Below the pieces are notes generated by a model. It was not told the origin of the DNA. It ran no database searches and saw nothing but the letters and a program-made list of their open reading frames with translations. A DNA stretch of 64,000 nucleotides from Spirodela intermedia (lineage: Eukaryota > Streptophyta > Magnoliopsida > Alismatales > Araceae), in the NCBI GenBank assembly GCA_902729315.2, contig LR746281.1, positions 4,214,501 through 4,278,500 on the forward strand, read 5' to 3'. Below are positions 10,975 to 23,486 of the stretch, one piece after another. A program made the position numbers and the translations under genes. Within the stretch, counting starts at the first letter, position 1. Each line of letters starts with the position of its first letter.

Positions 10975-11800
10975 AATTTTTCATGATAGATTATTAGAAT
11001 AATATAAAAATATGGTTGATTCTATATGTGGAGAAGTTTTTATGGAGAAAACTCTTGATAAGATTTATACTCTTTATGAGAATTTAAGTGAAAATTCTAG
11101 AGATCAAGCCTCTTTTGAATTATATGATAGAGATAAGAAGAGGAATTTATGAATTGTATCATGATGATGATTCTAAACTTAGAAATGAGGTTAATCAGAT
11201 TAATCAAAGATTAAAAAAAAATAATTTACTTATTGACATTTTAACCCTCAATTTAATTCAAATAGTACATGTCCTATGTATGGTGAAAATGATTATTCTG
11301 AATTTTAATGTTATAATTTAGATCAATTATTTCACCCTATGCAAGAATAAGTACAAGTAGCTCACAGTTTTAATAGAAATAGAGAACCTTTTTCAAATTC
11401 TTATAATGCTAATTAGAGGAATAATTTCTCATAGAGAGACCGAAATAATATTCAAAATCTAGAAGCACTTAGACCCAATTCAAACTTTGAATTTCGTCCA
11501 AAATAAGAAAATAGATTTCAGAAAAATCAGCCATCTCAAACCTAACTTGATACTGTGGAAATGATGGAGCAAATGAGCTAAACGATGCAACAAACTATGA
11601 ATCAAATGATGCTGAACCAGAAACAAATTATAGAGGCTGTTGGGAATAAGAGAGAAGAGAGACAACTACCTAGTCAGCTCATAGAAAATCCAAGGAACTA
11701 CCCAACAATAAGATTTCAGCAAGGGGAGTTTAGTAGCATGAATCTAAAGAAAAACTCATGAAATGAAAATGTAAAGACAGTGAATACATTGAGTGGTAAG
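10975..11800 (+). pseudogene. gag 3' part, autonomous element
   Basis: Contains the gag block beginning MVDSICGE.FMEKTLDKIY (~11,011), the HDDDSKLRNEVNQINQR helix, and the Met/Gln-rich stretch with NQMMLNQKQIIEA (~11,580-11,640). Frameshifts near 11,140 and 11,225 and several stops break it. It passes directly into the protease linker rather than into ORFx. Confidence 0.82.
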
Positions 11801-11849
11801 ATCTTACTTGATCCTTATCCCCAAATATTAAAAAAAAAAGGAAAACGTG

Positions 11850-12545
11850 GATAACCCAAAACAAAATCAAATAGGAGTAGAAGAGGATTTTATAGATTCT
11901 ACCAAGAAAATTTCAAAAGAGAGGACGACCATTCTATTTCCTAAAGCTCTTGAGCCTAGGCAAAGAAAGAAAAAGGAACACAATGAAGAAATAAAGAAAA
12001 TTTTACAAGATGTGTAAATTAGTCTTCCTTTACTCACTACCATTGAACATATTCCTGAATATACTAGAGTTTTGAAAGAAATGTGTACACCAAAAATGAC
12101 ACCTAGAGTAGAAAAATTATCTATGCATGCTAGTGTATTATTATTAAATTAATTATCATATAAATTGAGAGATATAGGTGCCCCTTTAATTTCGTGTGAT
12201 ATTGGTGGATCATTTTTCAGAATGCATTACTTGACACCGATGCTAGTATTAGTTTATTACCTGCCAGTATTTGTGATAAATTTAATATTTCTGATCTTAA
12301 ACCTTCTACTATTACCTTACAATTTGCTGATAGATCTATAAAACATCCTAAAGGTATTTTAGAAGTTGTGATAGTGACAATTAAAGGGTGTAAATTTCCA
12401 ACTAATTTTGTAGTGCTGAAAATGGATTTTAATGGACAGTTTTATGATACACCAATCATTCTAGGGAGATCATTTTTGCAGATGAATATTAATTTTCCTA
12501 TAGGTATTGTAAACATTTCATGTGGAGATTAATTAGTAGAAATTA
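11850..12545 (+). pseudogene. gag-pol linker and aspartic protease, autonomous element
   Basis: The linker encodes FPKALEPRQRKKKEHNEE and TIEHIPEYTRVLKEMCTP, typical of Tat/Athila elements before the protease. The protease segment shows LLDTDASISLLP (~12,230), the position of the catalytic Asp loop usually written D-[LST]-G-A-S, here with Asp in place of Gly. It ends with PIILGRSFLQMN (~12,455-12,490). Protease would process the polyprotein. It is disrupted by frame changes and stops. Confidence 0.8.
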
Positions 12546-12639
12546 AAATTTTTGAGGTATTAAATGATCTTAAGAAATCCTAAGTATATGATTGTTCTAC
12601 CATAGATCTTCTAGATGATTTTGATGATCCAGATGTTAT

Positions 12640-13860
12640 TGATGACTATGTGCTAGAAGAATTAGAAGAAATAGAGAATATAAATTTGGAAGAAAAGAAA
12701 GAGGAAGATCATCTGAATTTAGAGTTGAAATCTCTTCCCTCTAGTTTAAAATATATATTTTTAGAGGAAAATAATTTATTTTCTATTATTATTATAGTTG
12801 ATTTGAGTAATGAACAAGAAGAAGAATTATTAGATGTGCTTTGAAAAAATAAGAAGGCTATGGGCTGGAAAATGGATGATCTAAGGGACATTGATATGAG
12901 TGTATGCATGCATAGTATATATCTAGAGGAGGGGGTTAGAACTAGCAAGGAACTACAACAAAGATTAAATCCTAACATGATGAAAATTATAAAAAAAGAA
13001 AATTTAAAGTGACTGGCTGCTGATATTATTTATCCTATTTTAGATAGCAAATGAGTTAGTCCTACACAAGTGGTGCCAAAAAGATTAGGGATCATGGTTA
13101 TAAAAAATAAAAAAGGGGATGAAATACAAATAAGATTAACTACCGGTTGGAGGGTTTGCATTGATTATAGAAAATTAAATTCAATTACTAGAAAAGATCA
13201 TTTTCCCCTACCATTTACTAATTAAATTCTAGAAAAATTAGTTAGAAAAAACTTTTTTTGTTTTCTAGATGGATACTCTGGTTATAATCAAATTTATATA
13301 AACCCTTTAGATCAAGAAAAAAAAACTTTCACTTGTCCATTTGGTCCTTTTGCTTTTAAACGCATGCCTTTTAGTTTGTGTAATGCTCTACCCACATTTC
13401 AAAGATGTATGCTGTCTATTTTTTCTGATATAATTGGAAAATACATGGAAATTTTTATGAACGATTTTTCTTTTTTTGGTGAATAATTTGATGAATGCTT
13501 AAATCATTTACAACATGTACTTCAGAAATGCATAGAGAAAAAATTAGTTTTGAGTTGGGAGAAATCACATTTTATTATTAGAGAGAGAGTTGTGTTAGGT
13601 CATATTGTGAGTGAAAGAGGTTTAGAGGTGGTAGAGAAAAAATTGATAATATATCTAAAATGAAACCTCCAAATTTAGTAAAACAGATTAGATCTTTCTT
13701 GAGTCATATAGGTTATTATAGAAAATTTATTCAAGATTTTTTGAAAATTTTTAAACTTCACACCATACTATTATCTAAAGATGTGCCTTTTAATTTTGAT
13801 GAAAAATGTTTTGAGTCTTTTTCTGAAATAAAAAAATTACTTATTGAGGCACCCATTTTT
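12640..13860 (+). pseudogene. Reverse transcriptase, autonomous element
   Basis: Starts in the acidic pre-RT segment (LEELEEIENINLEEKK, 12,650), then KKAMGWKMDDLRDIDMS, a finger region with WRVCIDYRKLNSIT (~13,148), FLDGYSGYNQI (~13,262), the GPFAFKRMPF block (~13,350) and the thumb QIRSFLSHIGYYRKF (~13,685). The polymerase box reads FMNDFSFF at ~13,456, so the first catalytic Asp of FMDD is Asn, a single G-to-A change. Stops are frequent, so it is inactive. Confidence 0.87.
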
Positions 13861-13889
13861 CAAGCTCTTGATTGGTCCTTTCCCTTTGA

Positions 13890-14300
13890 AATAATGTGTG
13901 ATGCATCGAATTATGTAGTGGGGGCCATTCTAGGACAAACAAAAGAGTCAAAACCCATAGTAATTTCATATGCTAGTTAAATTATATCTGATGCTCAATT
14001 AAACTATACCACGACTGAAAAAGAGTTGTTAGCTGTAATATTTTCATTAGAAAGGTTTAAATCATATCTTTTGAGAGCTAAAAGTATTATTTATATTGAT
14101 CATGCAGCATTAAAATATCTGTTAAATAAGAAAGATGTAAAGTCACATTTATTAAGATGGCTTTTATTGTTACAGAAATTTGACTTAGAAATAAAAGATA
14201 AAAAAGGTTTCGAGAATATTTTTGTTGACCATCTTTCTAGATTAAGTGATATAGGAATAAATGCAACACCTTTACAAGACGTATTTTTAGATGAACAATT
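13890..14300 (+). pseudogene. RNase H, autonomous element
   Basis: [15 protein letters not shown] at ~13,893, EKELLAVIFSLERF at ~14,018, and [11 protein letters not shown] at ~14,093 cover the three acidic sites. It ends at [10 protein letters not shown]. One TAA at 13,978 interrupts the frame after the first block. Confidence 0.85.
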
Positions 14301-14439
14301 GATGGCAGTTCAACATCAACCATCACCATGGTATGCACATATTGTTAATTTTTTGATTTCTGAAAAAACTCCAGAACAGTGGGATAAGAATAGAAAATAT
14401 CATTTCTTTTCGAAGATTAGAAATTATTTTTGACATGAT

Positions 14440-15600
14440 CCTGATTTATATTATTTGAGCAATGATCAAATTTTAAGGAGATGTGTTCCTAAAGAAGAAT
14501 GTCATAGTATTATTAACATGTGCCATTCATCTAATTGTGGAGGACATTTTTCTAGATGAAAAACAACTGCAAAATTTTTTTAGTGTGGTTTTTATTAGCC
14601 TACAATCATTAGAGATTCTATAGAATTTAGTAGAACATGTATTTCATGTCAATCTATAGGTAACACGAGTAAAAAAGATGAAATGTCTATGAGTAACATG
14701 TTAGATTTTTGATGTATAGGGAATAGATTTCATGGGTCCCTTCCCATCAGTTGAAAAATATAAATATATTTTACTTGTTGTTGATTATGTGTCGAAGTGG
14801 GTGGAAGCTATTCCTATTAGAACTAATGATCATAAAATCGTAATGAAATTTGTGCAGGAAAATATTTTTTCGAGATTTGGATGTTCTAGAGTGATTATTA
14901 GTGATGGAAGAACACATTTTACAAATAAATATTTCAGGGAACTATTGAAAAAGAATAGAGTACACCATAGAGTAACCACTCCATATCATCTCCAAACAAA
15001 TGGGCAAGTTGAAGTAGTAAATAGGGAAATTGAGAGAATTTTTAGAAAAATAGTTGGACCAGATTAGAAAGATTGGCTCACGAAATTACAAGATACATTA
15101 TGGGCTTATAGAACAGCTTATAAAAATCCTATATGTATGTCTCCATTTCATCTCATTTTTGGAAAGCCATGTCATCTTCTTATGGAAATAGAGCATAAAG
15201 CATTATGGGCTATAAAAAATTTATGTATAGATGAAAAATCAGCTAGTGGGCATAGAATTTTTCAGCTATATGAACTAGAGGAGTTGAGGAATGAAGCTTA
15301 TCAAAATCATAGAATATATAAAGAAAAAACTAAAACTTTTCATGATAAATACATTAGCAGAAAAAAATTTGATGTTAGAGAAAAAGTGTAGTTATATGAT
15401 TCTAGGCTGAAATTATTCTTTGGAAAATTAAAATGAAAATGAAAAAGGCCTTATGTGGTGGAAGAGACATATGATCATGGGGCTATAATGATTAAAAATC
15501 TTCAAAGTGATCATAACTTTAAGGTAAATGAACAACGGCTTAAACATTACATAGAATATGAATGCCTTGTAGAAAAAAAAATTATTATTAAAAGAAATTC
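14440..15600 (+). pseudogene. Integrase, autonomous element
   Basis: An HHCC region (MCHSSNCGGH, ~14,517) with stops; the core with [19 protein letters not shown] and GQVEVVNREIERI (14,732-15,067); the [15 protein letters not shown] block (15,137); and the C-terminal SRLKL.FGKL.. / VEETYDHGAI / FKVNEQRLKHY segment (~15,400-15,560) that closes pol in Tat/Athila elements. Several C-to-T or G-to-A type stops break it into pieces. Confidence 0.87.
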
Positions 15601-17184
15601 CAAATTAAGATCAAGGAGTCCAGTTGGAGACATTAAATTCAGTGCGCTGCATGGGAGGCAACCCATGGTTTTTATTTCATTCTATTTGATTTTTTTTTTA
15701 AGCTCTATTTTTCTTAGAATTTTGCAGTACTTGTTTCTATATTTGTTTTTTTTGAAAAAGTGCAGGAGGAGTGTAAGATGAAGTGAAAAATTAAAAATGA
15801 AGTCAAGGTGATGTCTTTCTGAGCTCTATCATTTATGACAATATTTTTAATACTTAACTTTGTATATATGCATGGTTCACTTGAAAATTATATTTTCTAC
15901 ATATTATATATTTTTTTTCTGTGTCATTGAGGACAATGTCATTTTTAAGTTGGGGGGTGAAGTATTCATTATTAATTTATGCTGTAGGATGATTAAGAAC
16001 ATATGTTTGTATTAGAATAACAACTGAAATAAAATAAAATAAAATAAAATTCAGAAAAACTGCAACATCTATTTTCTGGTTTTCTGTTAGGAACAACATA
16101 TTGTCAAAAACAGCTGACAAAAAACAGCCCAAAATTTGAAATTCTAGAGACCCTTTTCTCACATTTCAATCCTCTAGACATATATTACTGAAATTAGAAA
16201 TTGCAGCTACAAAGAGGATAAATTTAATTTATTTTTGACAAATTTATTATTACTAAAAAATAGAACTTGAAACAGAAAATAAAATTGTTAGAACTATCTA
16301 ATTTACAAATTCCTTACATCATATTGCATACATACAAAATTAAATCAATTAGATTGATTGATACCAAAAGATACTAGGAAGATTATTATTGAGTCAAAAG
16401 AATGATCTAGTACCATGAAATGTTGGAATACTCCTTAGATACATGATAGATAACATAAATTTGATTTTATAGATTTTTACTTCATGATCTAGATGAATAG
16501 TATTTACTTGATGTGAAAATTTGATTGATCATTTGAGTTTAATGGAGATTTTTGCACCTTGATCTTAGGACTTGTGAGGAGAAATTACTTATTTTGAAAA
16601 GAAAAGAGAGAGCAATGTGAAAACTTTAGAAATGAAGAGTACACATGGAGGGTGTGAGACATCATTATCATTGTCGAAAATCGTGCATAGAAAAATACTT
16701 GCTGTAAAATAAGTGGATAAAGTGAAAGCCCTGAAAATGAAGAGTACATATGGAGGGTGTGAGACATCATTCTTATTGTCAAAATTTGTCTACAGGAAAA
16801 GCTACTTATCCACTATATATATATATATATATATAAAGGAAGAAATATAATACAAACTTAAAAAATCAAGTCATAGAAAAAAAGAAATGTAGGATCAAGA
16901 TTATTTTTGAATGAGTATTGATAATTAGAACATCTTGTAAATGCATCTATGAGTGAAGAAGTGATAAAGATGTGAATAGAAGAAGTGAAGTCTAGATTGT
17001 TATTCCAAGGAGTGTTTAAACATTTAAGTACTTGACATCATTCTTAAATATTTGATATAAGAATCCAAAGTATCTAAAGGTGCATCATTTCTAATTCTAT
17101 TGTTTTTCTGTATTGAAATATGATGTTTGAGATTTGTAAATTTTATTTTCGTAATTCCACTACTAAGGGACTAGCAAAAATTTA

Positions 17185-17196
17185 AGTTGAGGGGTG
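17185..17196 (+). promoter_or_regulatory. Polypurine tract, autonomous element
   Basis: AGTTGAGGGGTG directly before the LTR start at 17,197. It is one G-to-A change from the family form. Confidence 0.85.
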
Positions 17197-18800
17197 TGAT
17201 AAGTCTTCATTATCATGAGTTAATAATTAATAAATAATATAGTTTTAGCCTTAACTCATTATAAATAGACTTATATTTGTGTTAAAGTGTGAAAAGTAGT
17301 TTTTAATTGATTAATGTGAATTTTTGGGTAATTATATAATTTTACACAAATTTATATAATTTTTACAGTCTTGCTTTTGAGATAAATGAAGGAAAAGTAA
17401 TAAAAAATAAAAATAAGATAAAGTGAGGGGAACCCGCCAGCCAGCTATACGTGTAAGTGGGTTGGAAGCTTAGTCGGGGAGTAGTTGTGAGCAAGGGCTC
17501 GAGCAGCTTGGACTGATAGGGGTACATGTGTGTCACTCCCCTTCCACATCATCAATGGCCAACCGACTATGGGGCAAGGAGTGGTCATACACGTGTGAGA
17601 AGGGACTTGCTTTGAGATGTAACATTACTATATATTCGCCTAAAAATTTGGCACACAATTGATGTGGGACTAAACCCACGTCACACCTTCCCCAAAAGGG
17701 GGGGTGGGCAACCGGCATAGGTTTGAATCCTCCTAGAGCCAAAAGTCATATATTTTTATCTGATTATTGCGACTTTCTTGTAGATCGCCGATGAAAGATT
17801 AAGCAACTAGAATCGCTAGATCATCAGCAAAAATCTCGTCAATGCGATTCGCGGAGCATTGTTACTAAAATTATTGAAGGATTTGCAATAAAAGGATCAC
17901 AAATCCATTGAGTAAATCATCTCCGATTGATCGACGAACAAGTCATTATCGGGAAGAGGATGATCTGCTGGGAGACAAGTCGCCACCTCTTTAGAGCATA
18001 TCAGATGAGATGAAGAGCCTCCTCTTGCTACGTGGTCCTAAGGATGAAGCTCCCTAACACACGCCCCACCTCCATCTAGCTCCTCTCTGTCGGGTGACAG
18101 TCATCAAAGAGCTGCAAAGTCGTCGTTTCTGCTCTATTGGGTGATAGCCACCAGAGACGATTTGACGACCCATTTCATTAATCTTTAGACTTCACAAGGA
18201 GATCTAGAGATTGTTCACGTTGTCTTTGTCCAAGGAAAGCCTTTGAGGACATAGACACTGCACGATGATCCTCCCGAATGCTCAAGATTCTGGTGTATCG
18301 CCGATGCATCACTATCGCGATGCTAGAACTTTGTTTTCCTACTTTCAACTTACTTTATGTTGTATTTAGTGATAATTTATGTGATTTTAATTTACCAAAG
18401 TATACTTTGTTCACTTATAATTCTTTTGGCTTTTACAGATCTTAATTTGATTAATTAAATCATTTGTAATCACCTATGTAAGAATCGTTGAGTGCTGACA
18501 TCATCCTAACATCTGCACCCTTATTTTCTTTTTTTGTGAATTTTAAATATATTTCCTTTTCATTTCTTAGTATAAAATTCATAGAAAATAGTATTCTTTG
18601 AGGAAAATTCTGAATAATTACTAGATATTATATTTCATCCCTTGATTGACTTAGAAAATTACCACTATTTTTAGAAGTTTTATTAAATTATAATTAATAT
18701 ATTTGTTCAAAAATACTTTTAAATATCTAAAAATTCATATTTTCTAATTTTATAAATTTTAAATTTGCGTGATTTAACATACAACAACTAAGTCACGTTA
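17197..18800 (+). mobile_element. 3' LTR of autonomous element
   Basis: Starts TGATAAGTC, ends AGTCACGTTA (family form ACGTCA, one C-to-T), 1,604 bases. The DNA to its right (18,801) is the middle of another, reverse-oriented family LTR. The element therefore probably inserted into an older LTR whose other half lies left of the window. Confidence 0.88.
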
Positions 18801-19128
18801 GAGGCTCTTCATCACATCTAATACACTCTTAAGAGGTAGGGACTCGTCTCATGGGAGACCATTCTCTTTCTGATGACGCTTGTTCGTCAATCAATTAGAG
18901 ATGATTTACTTGATGGATTTGTGATCTTTTTATCGTGAATCATTCATAAATTTTAATATTAATGCTTTACAAATCACGTTGACAAGATTTTCACCGATGA
19001 ACCAACAATTCTAGTGGTTTAATCTTTCACCAATGATCTACAAGAAAGTCATAATAACTAGATAAAAATATGAGTTTTAGTTCTAGAAGGATTAGAATTC
19101 ACGCCAGTTGCCTACTTGTATGAGAGAG
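18801..19128 (-). mobile_element. Reverse-oriented LTR fragment
   Basis: Matches the middle of the long LTR on the minus strand, from the GAGGCTCTTCATC region to the segment before the B-box-like word, then loses similarity at ~19,128. About 40 bases (19,129-19,169) of unassigned DNA follow. Confidence 0.8.
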
Positions 19129-19169
19129 ATTGAAATAAGTACTCTAATGCTCTTATCAAGTGACGTCAC

Positions 19170-20143
19170 TAACGTGACTCAGTCGTTGTATATTAAATCA
19201 CGCAAATATAAAATTTATAAAACTAGAAAATACAAATTTTTAGATATTTAGAAGTATTTCTGAATAAATATATCAATTATAATTTAATAAAACTTTCAAT
19301 AATAATAATAATTTTCCAAGTCAATCATAGATATGTAATATAATATTTGGTAATTATTCAGAATTTTTCTCAATGAATACTATTTTATATGAATTTTATA
19401 CTAAGAAATGAAAAGAAAATATATTTAATATTCACGAAAAAAGGAAATAAGGGTGCATACGTCAGCAATTTTAGTAGCAATGCTCCGTGAATCAAGTTGA
19501 CAAGATTTTTGCCGATGATTCAATGATTCTCATTGCTTAATCCTTCATTAGCAATCTGCAGGAAAGTCATGATAATCAGATAAAAATATATGAATTTTGA
19601 CTCTAGGAGGATTTGAACCCGTGCTGGTTGCCTGCCTCTTCTGTGGAAGGTGTGATGTAGGTTTAGTCCCACATCAGTTGTGCGCTGATTTTTCGGGTGA
19701 ATATATAGTAATGTTAGATTTCTAAGCAAAGTCCTTTCTCTTGCGTGTACGACCACTCCTTACCCCACACCGGCTGGCCACTGGTGACGTGGAAGGGGAG
19801 TGGTGCACATGTGCCCCTAGCGGTCCAAGCCAAGCCGCTCGAGCCCCAGCTCGTGGCTACTCCCGGACTGCACTTCTAACCTGCTTCCGACTTACTTGCG
19901 GGCCCGGCTAGTTGACAGGTCCCCCCATTTTGTAATATTTTTATTTTCATTTCTTGTTCTTCATTTATCTCAAAAGTAAGACTGTAAAAATCATATAAAA
20001 TCACATAATTACCTAAAAATTCACGTTAATCAATTGAAAACCATTTTTCACACTTTAACATAAATATAAGTCTATTTATCATGAGTTAAGGCTAAAACTA
20101 TATTATTTAATAATTATTAACTCATGATAATAAAGATTTATTA
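19170..20143 (-). mobile_element. Reverse solo LTR with central deletion
   Basis: Both termini of the family are present, with C-to-T changed ends (TAACGTGACT at the left, GATTTATTA at the right). The middle ~600 bases between the GACGTCA word (~19,459) and the AATTTTAGTAGCAATGC word are missing. Flanks GTCAC and GTCAT form a 5-bp duplication with one transition. Confidence 0.75.
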
Positions 20144-20703
20144 GTCATTATGATATATCTCTATTATAACGAAGGGATAGTGTAGGTATTAAAATCTTCA
20201 AAGCCTTTTAGGAGAAGGTGTGATGCGGGTTTAGTTCCACATCGCTTGCGCTCTGAATTTTTAGGTGAATATATAGTAATATCACATTTACAAGCAATGA
20301 GTCATTTTCTCTTGCGTGTATGACCACTCCTTGTCTCACAATTGGTTGGCCATCGGTGACATAGAAGGAGAGTGGCACACATGTGCCCCCATCAGTCTTA
20401 CCCACTCAAGCCCCTACTAACGGCTCCCCTTGACTGTGCTTTCGACCCGCTTGTAGGCCTGGCTGGTCGGCAGGTCCCCCCCATTTTTCTATATTTTAAT
20501 TTTATTTCTTTCTTTATTTATCTCAAAAATAAGATTATAAAAATCATATAAATTCGTAAAAAATCACATAATTATTAAAATTTCACGTTAGTCAACTAAA
20601 AACTACTTTTAATACTTTAACACAAATATAAGTTTATTTATCATGAGTAAAGTCTAAAACTATATTTTTTTTAATTATTAACTCATGATAATGAAGACAT
20701 TAG
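20144..20703 (-). mobile_element. LTR fragment of short-LTR subfamily
   Basis: Shares with the complete short LTR at 44,756-45,481 a segment that ordinary copies lack (GTAGGTATTAAAATC at ~20,183), then continues as the 5' part of the family LTR on the minus strand to ~20,703. The other half is missing. Its right edge abuts integrase of the next element without a polypurine tract. Confidence 0.75.
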
Positions 20704-21250
20704 GTAGCTATCATATGATTAACATCATATTTTCTAAGTAACATCCTAAAGTGATGATTAGTGAAATTAGTTCCCCATCACTAATTATTACTTTAAGACA
20801 TCTAAATCGTGTAAAAATATTACTTTGAACAAATTGGATAACTACTTTATGATCATTTGTCCTTGTTGGAGTAGCTTCTACCCACTTTGACACATAATCA
20901 ATAGCTAACAAAATATATTCATAGCCTTGAGATGAAGGAAAGGGTCCCATAAAATCAATGCCCCAAATATCAAAAATTTCAACAACAATTACTAATTTTA
21001 AAGGTATTGCATTTCCTTTTTTTAATATTAATGACAACTTGACATTTGATACATTGCCTAAAAAATATGTGAGCATCTTTAAATAAAGATGGCCAATAGA
21101 AACCACATTGTAAAATTTTTACTGCTATTTTCTTTCTTGCGAAATGACCCCACATTCATAAGAATGACAATGTTCTAAAATTTGAAAATTTTCTTCTTTA
21201 GGAATGCATCTTCATAAAATTTGATCTGATCCTAGATGAAATAGATTAGG
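20704..21250 (-). pseudogene. Integrase fragment, minus-strand Tat/Athila-type element
   Basis: Encodes [38 protein letters not shown] and VIISDG, giving the first two catalytic Asp residues. The reading stops at NHMIATP, where the LTR fragment at 20,703 begins, so the third catalytic acid (Glu) and the C-terminus are absent. Upstream (to ~21,250) lies a degraded HHCC zinc region. Confidence 0.85.
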
Positions 21251-21395
21251 GTCATTCCAAGCAAAGAATTGTTCGCGTCCATCCTTTTGCCAATGAGATG
21301 GGATTTTGCTAATTGCTAAATAATTAACTATATGTGCATACCATGGTGTGAGCTTACTATGCAAGGCAAGAATATTTCATCAGGAAATAAATCAT

Positions 21396-21770
21396 TTAAT
21401 CCAACCTTTCTTGCCCTTCAATTCTAGACAAATGGTCAGCTTCCACGTTTTCTACACCTTTCTTATCTCGAATCTCTAAGTTAAATTGTTGAAATAATAA
21501 GATCCATCTAAGTAGATGTGGTTTTGTTTCTTTCTTAGTCAACAAATATCTTAGGGCTGTGTGATTTGAATATACAATAACTTTAGATCCTAAGATATAA
21601 GATCTAAATTTTTCTAAGGTAAAAAAACCTGCAAGTAATTCTTTTTCCATAGTGGTATAATTTATTTGTGCATCGGAAATTGTTCTGCTTGCATAATAAA
21701 TTACCACTAGTTTCTTATTAATTCGTTGTCCTAAAACAACACCCAATGCATGATTTGAAGCATCACACAT
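21396..21770 (-). pseudogene. RNase H, minus-strand Tat/Athila-type element
   Basis: 124 codons open: [29 protein letters not shown] and DHLSRIEGQ. The third acidic site reads VYSNHTAL where family members have Y-[ST]-D-H, so the catalytic Asp is Asn. Upstream it adjoins RT in the normal order. Confidence 0.85.
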
Positions 21771-21800
21771 GATTTCAAAAGGAATTGACCAAGTGGGTGA

Positions 21801-22824
21801 CTATAAAATAGTTGCCTTGGTCAATAGCTTGAAGTATAGAGAAGCCTCAAAACATGCTTCATCAAAATCAAAAGTGATATCTTTAACAAGTAAGGCTGTA
21901 AGAGGTCTAGCAATTTTTGAAAAATCTTTGATAAATCTTCTATAGAAACTAGCATGTCCTAGAAATGGTCTAATTTGACAAATAGAAGTAGGTGGAGGTA
22001 AACTAATAATAGAATTTTTTTTTGCTCTATCTACTTCTATTCCTCTTTCACTCACAATATGTCTTAAAATAATACCTTCTCTAACCATGAAATGAGTTCT
22101 CTCCCAACTAAGAATGGGATTGGTCTCTTCACATCTCTTAAGTACTTTCTTAAGATTATTTAGATATATATCAAATGAATCACCAAAGACTGAAAAATCA
22201 TCCATGAAGACTTCTAAAAAATCACCAATCATTTTAGTAAATATAGACATCATGTATCTTTGAAATGTGACAGGTGCATTGCATAAACCAAAGGGCATGC
22301 ATTTAAATGTATATGTTCCAAATGGACATGTGAATGTTGTTTTCTCTTGATCTTCTGGAAATATTTCTATTTTATTATATCCTTAAAATTCATCTAAGAA
22401 ATAAAAATATTTTTGACCTGGAAGTCTTTCTAAAATTTGATCAATAAATGACAAAGAGAAATAATCTTTCCTTGTCATTGCATTAAGCTTACAGTAATCA
22501 ATGCATACTCTCCATCCTGTGGAGAGTCTTGTGAACTACTAGTGTTGGGCTAACCCATTGACTATCATAAATAGGGTAAATAATATTAGCATCTAACCAT
22601 TTGATGATTTCTTTCTTTACCGCTTCTTTCATGTTTGGGTTCAGCCTACATTGCATTTCCCTTGATGGTTTTGAATTATCTTTTGTATATATTCCATGCA
22701 TGCAAATTGATGGGCTGATCCGCTTGAGATCAGCCATTGTGCACCCTATTGCTTTCTTATGTTCTTGTAAAACCTCTAATGTTTTCTTTTCCTGTTCAGC
22801 AGTCAATAAGGTAGAGATAATCAT
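21801..22824 (-). pseudogene. Reverse transcriptase, minus-strand Tat/Athila-type element
   Basis: The part at 21,801-22,298 has MPFGLCNAPVTFQRYMM, an intact polymerase box FMDDFSVFG, SWERTHFMVREGI and the thumb FLGHASFYRRFIKDFSKIA. The part at 22,498-22,824 has AEQEKKTLEVLQEHKKAIG, ISPSICMHGIY and KKEIIKWLDANIIYPIYDS.WVSPT. Between them, after the KT word at ~22,525, some finger sequence is lost, and a TAA interrupts FLDEF.GYNKI. The sequence is clearly separate from the family copies at 6,046 and 12,640. Confidence 0.87.
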
Positions 22825-22859
22825 AAGTTTAGTTTGGTGTAAGAAAAATAAAGTTTAGG

Positions 22860-23140
22860 TTTTCTAGTAGATTTTCTGATTTTAGATATTCCTATTTTAG
22901 ATGATCTTACTCATGTACCAATCATATTAGGGTGCCTATTTTTTGTCATAGACAAAACAAATATCGATTCCAAAAATAGGATTATAAATATGAAATCTAA
23001 AGGTCAAAATATCTCTTTAAATGTTTTTAAAATTTCAAGATTTCCACATGAAGATAATGATAATTATGAAGATATTGATGTAATTGATTCATGCATAGAA
23101 GAAATGAATTATGTTCAGCAAGTTGATCAATTAGTTTGGA
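22860..23140 (+). pseudogene. Protease C-terminal segment in inverted orientation
   Basis: On the plus strand this piece encodes FLVDFLILDIPILDD, then THVPIILGCLFFVI, MKSKGQNISLNVFKI and an acidic run. That is the second half of a Tat/Athila protease (FPVDFxVLD ... VPIILGRPF). The first half (23,127-23,486) and RT (22,824 down) read on the minus strand. The piece is exactly what is missing between them, so it is a local inversion of ~280 bases. Confidence 0.8.
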
Positions 23141-23486
23141 TAATGACATCTTCTAGGAGAACCTTAGGTGTTTTAATAGACATATTAGCTAGCTGAAGTT
23201 CTACTAAAGTTGGTTTTAGTTCTCCTAATTTTAAAATTTCAAAAACAGCCAAAGGTAATAAATTAACACTTGCTCCCAAATCTAAGAGCACATTTCTAAA
23301 TGTAGTTTCACCCACTTTACATGAGATAAGAGGTGCTCTTAGATTCTTAAATTTCTTAGGCAAAGAATGAGAAATAATGACACTAGCCTCTTCAGATAAA
23401 GATAACTTCCGAGGTGACCTACAAGGTGTGTATAATTCTTTTAAAATTTTTGCATATGCAGGTATATGTTTGATTGCATCTATCAA
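23127..23486 (-). pseudogene. Protease N-terminal half, minus-strand element
   Basis: Encodes IPAYAKILKELYTPC, RAPLISCKVGETTF and the active-site loop LLDLGASVNLLPLAVF, typical of Tat/Athila proteases (DLGAS). It ends at LLEDVIIQTN, where the reading breaks into the inverted segment. Confidence 0.87.

Larger units (their letters stand above)
10963..17196 (+). mobile_element. Autonomous Tat-like element, 5'-truncated in window, internal region
   Basis: Plus-strand internal region entering mid-gag at 10,963, where the preceding LTR is inserted. Order: gag, protease, RT, RNase H, integrase, hairpin, ~1.5 kb of 3' non-coding DNA, polypurine tract (17,185-17,196) and 3' LTR. It lacks ORFx. It is the best candidate here for the autonomous partner of the non-autonomous copies, because its gag and 3' regions align with theirs throughout. 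All genes carry stops or frameshifts. Confidence 0.88.
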
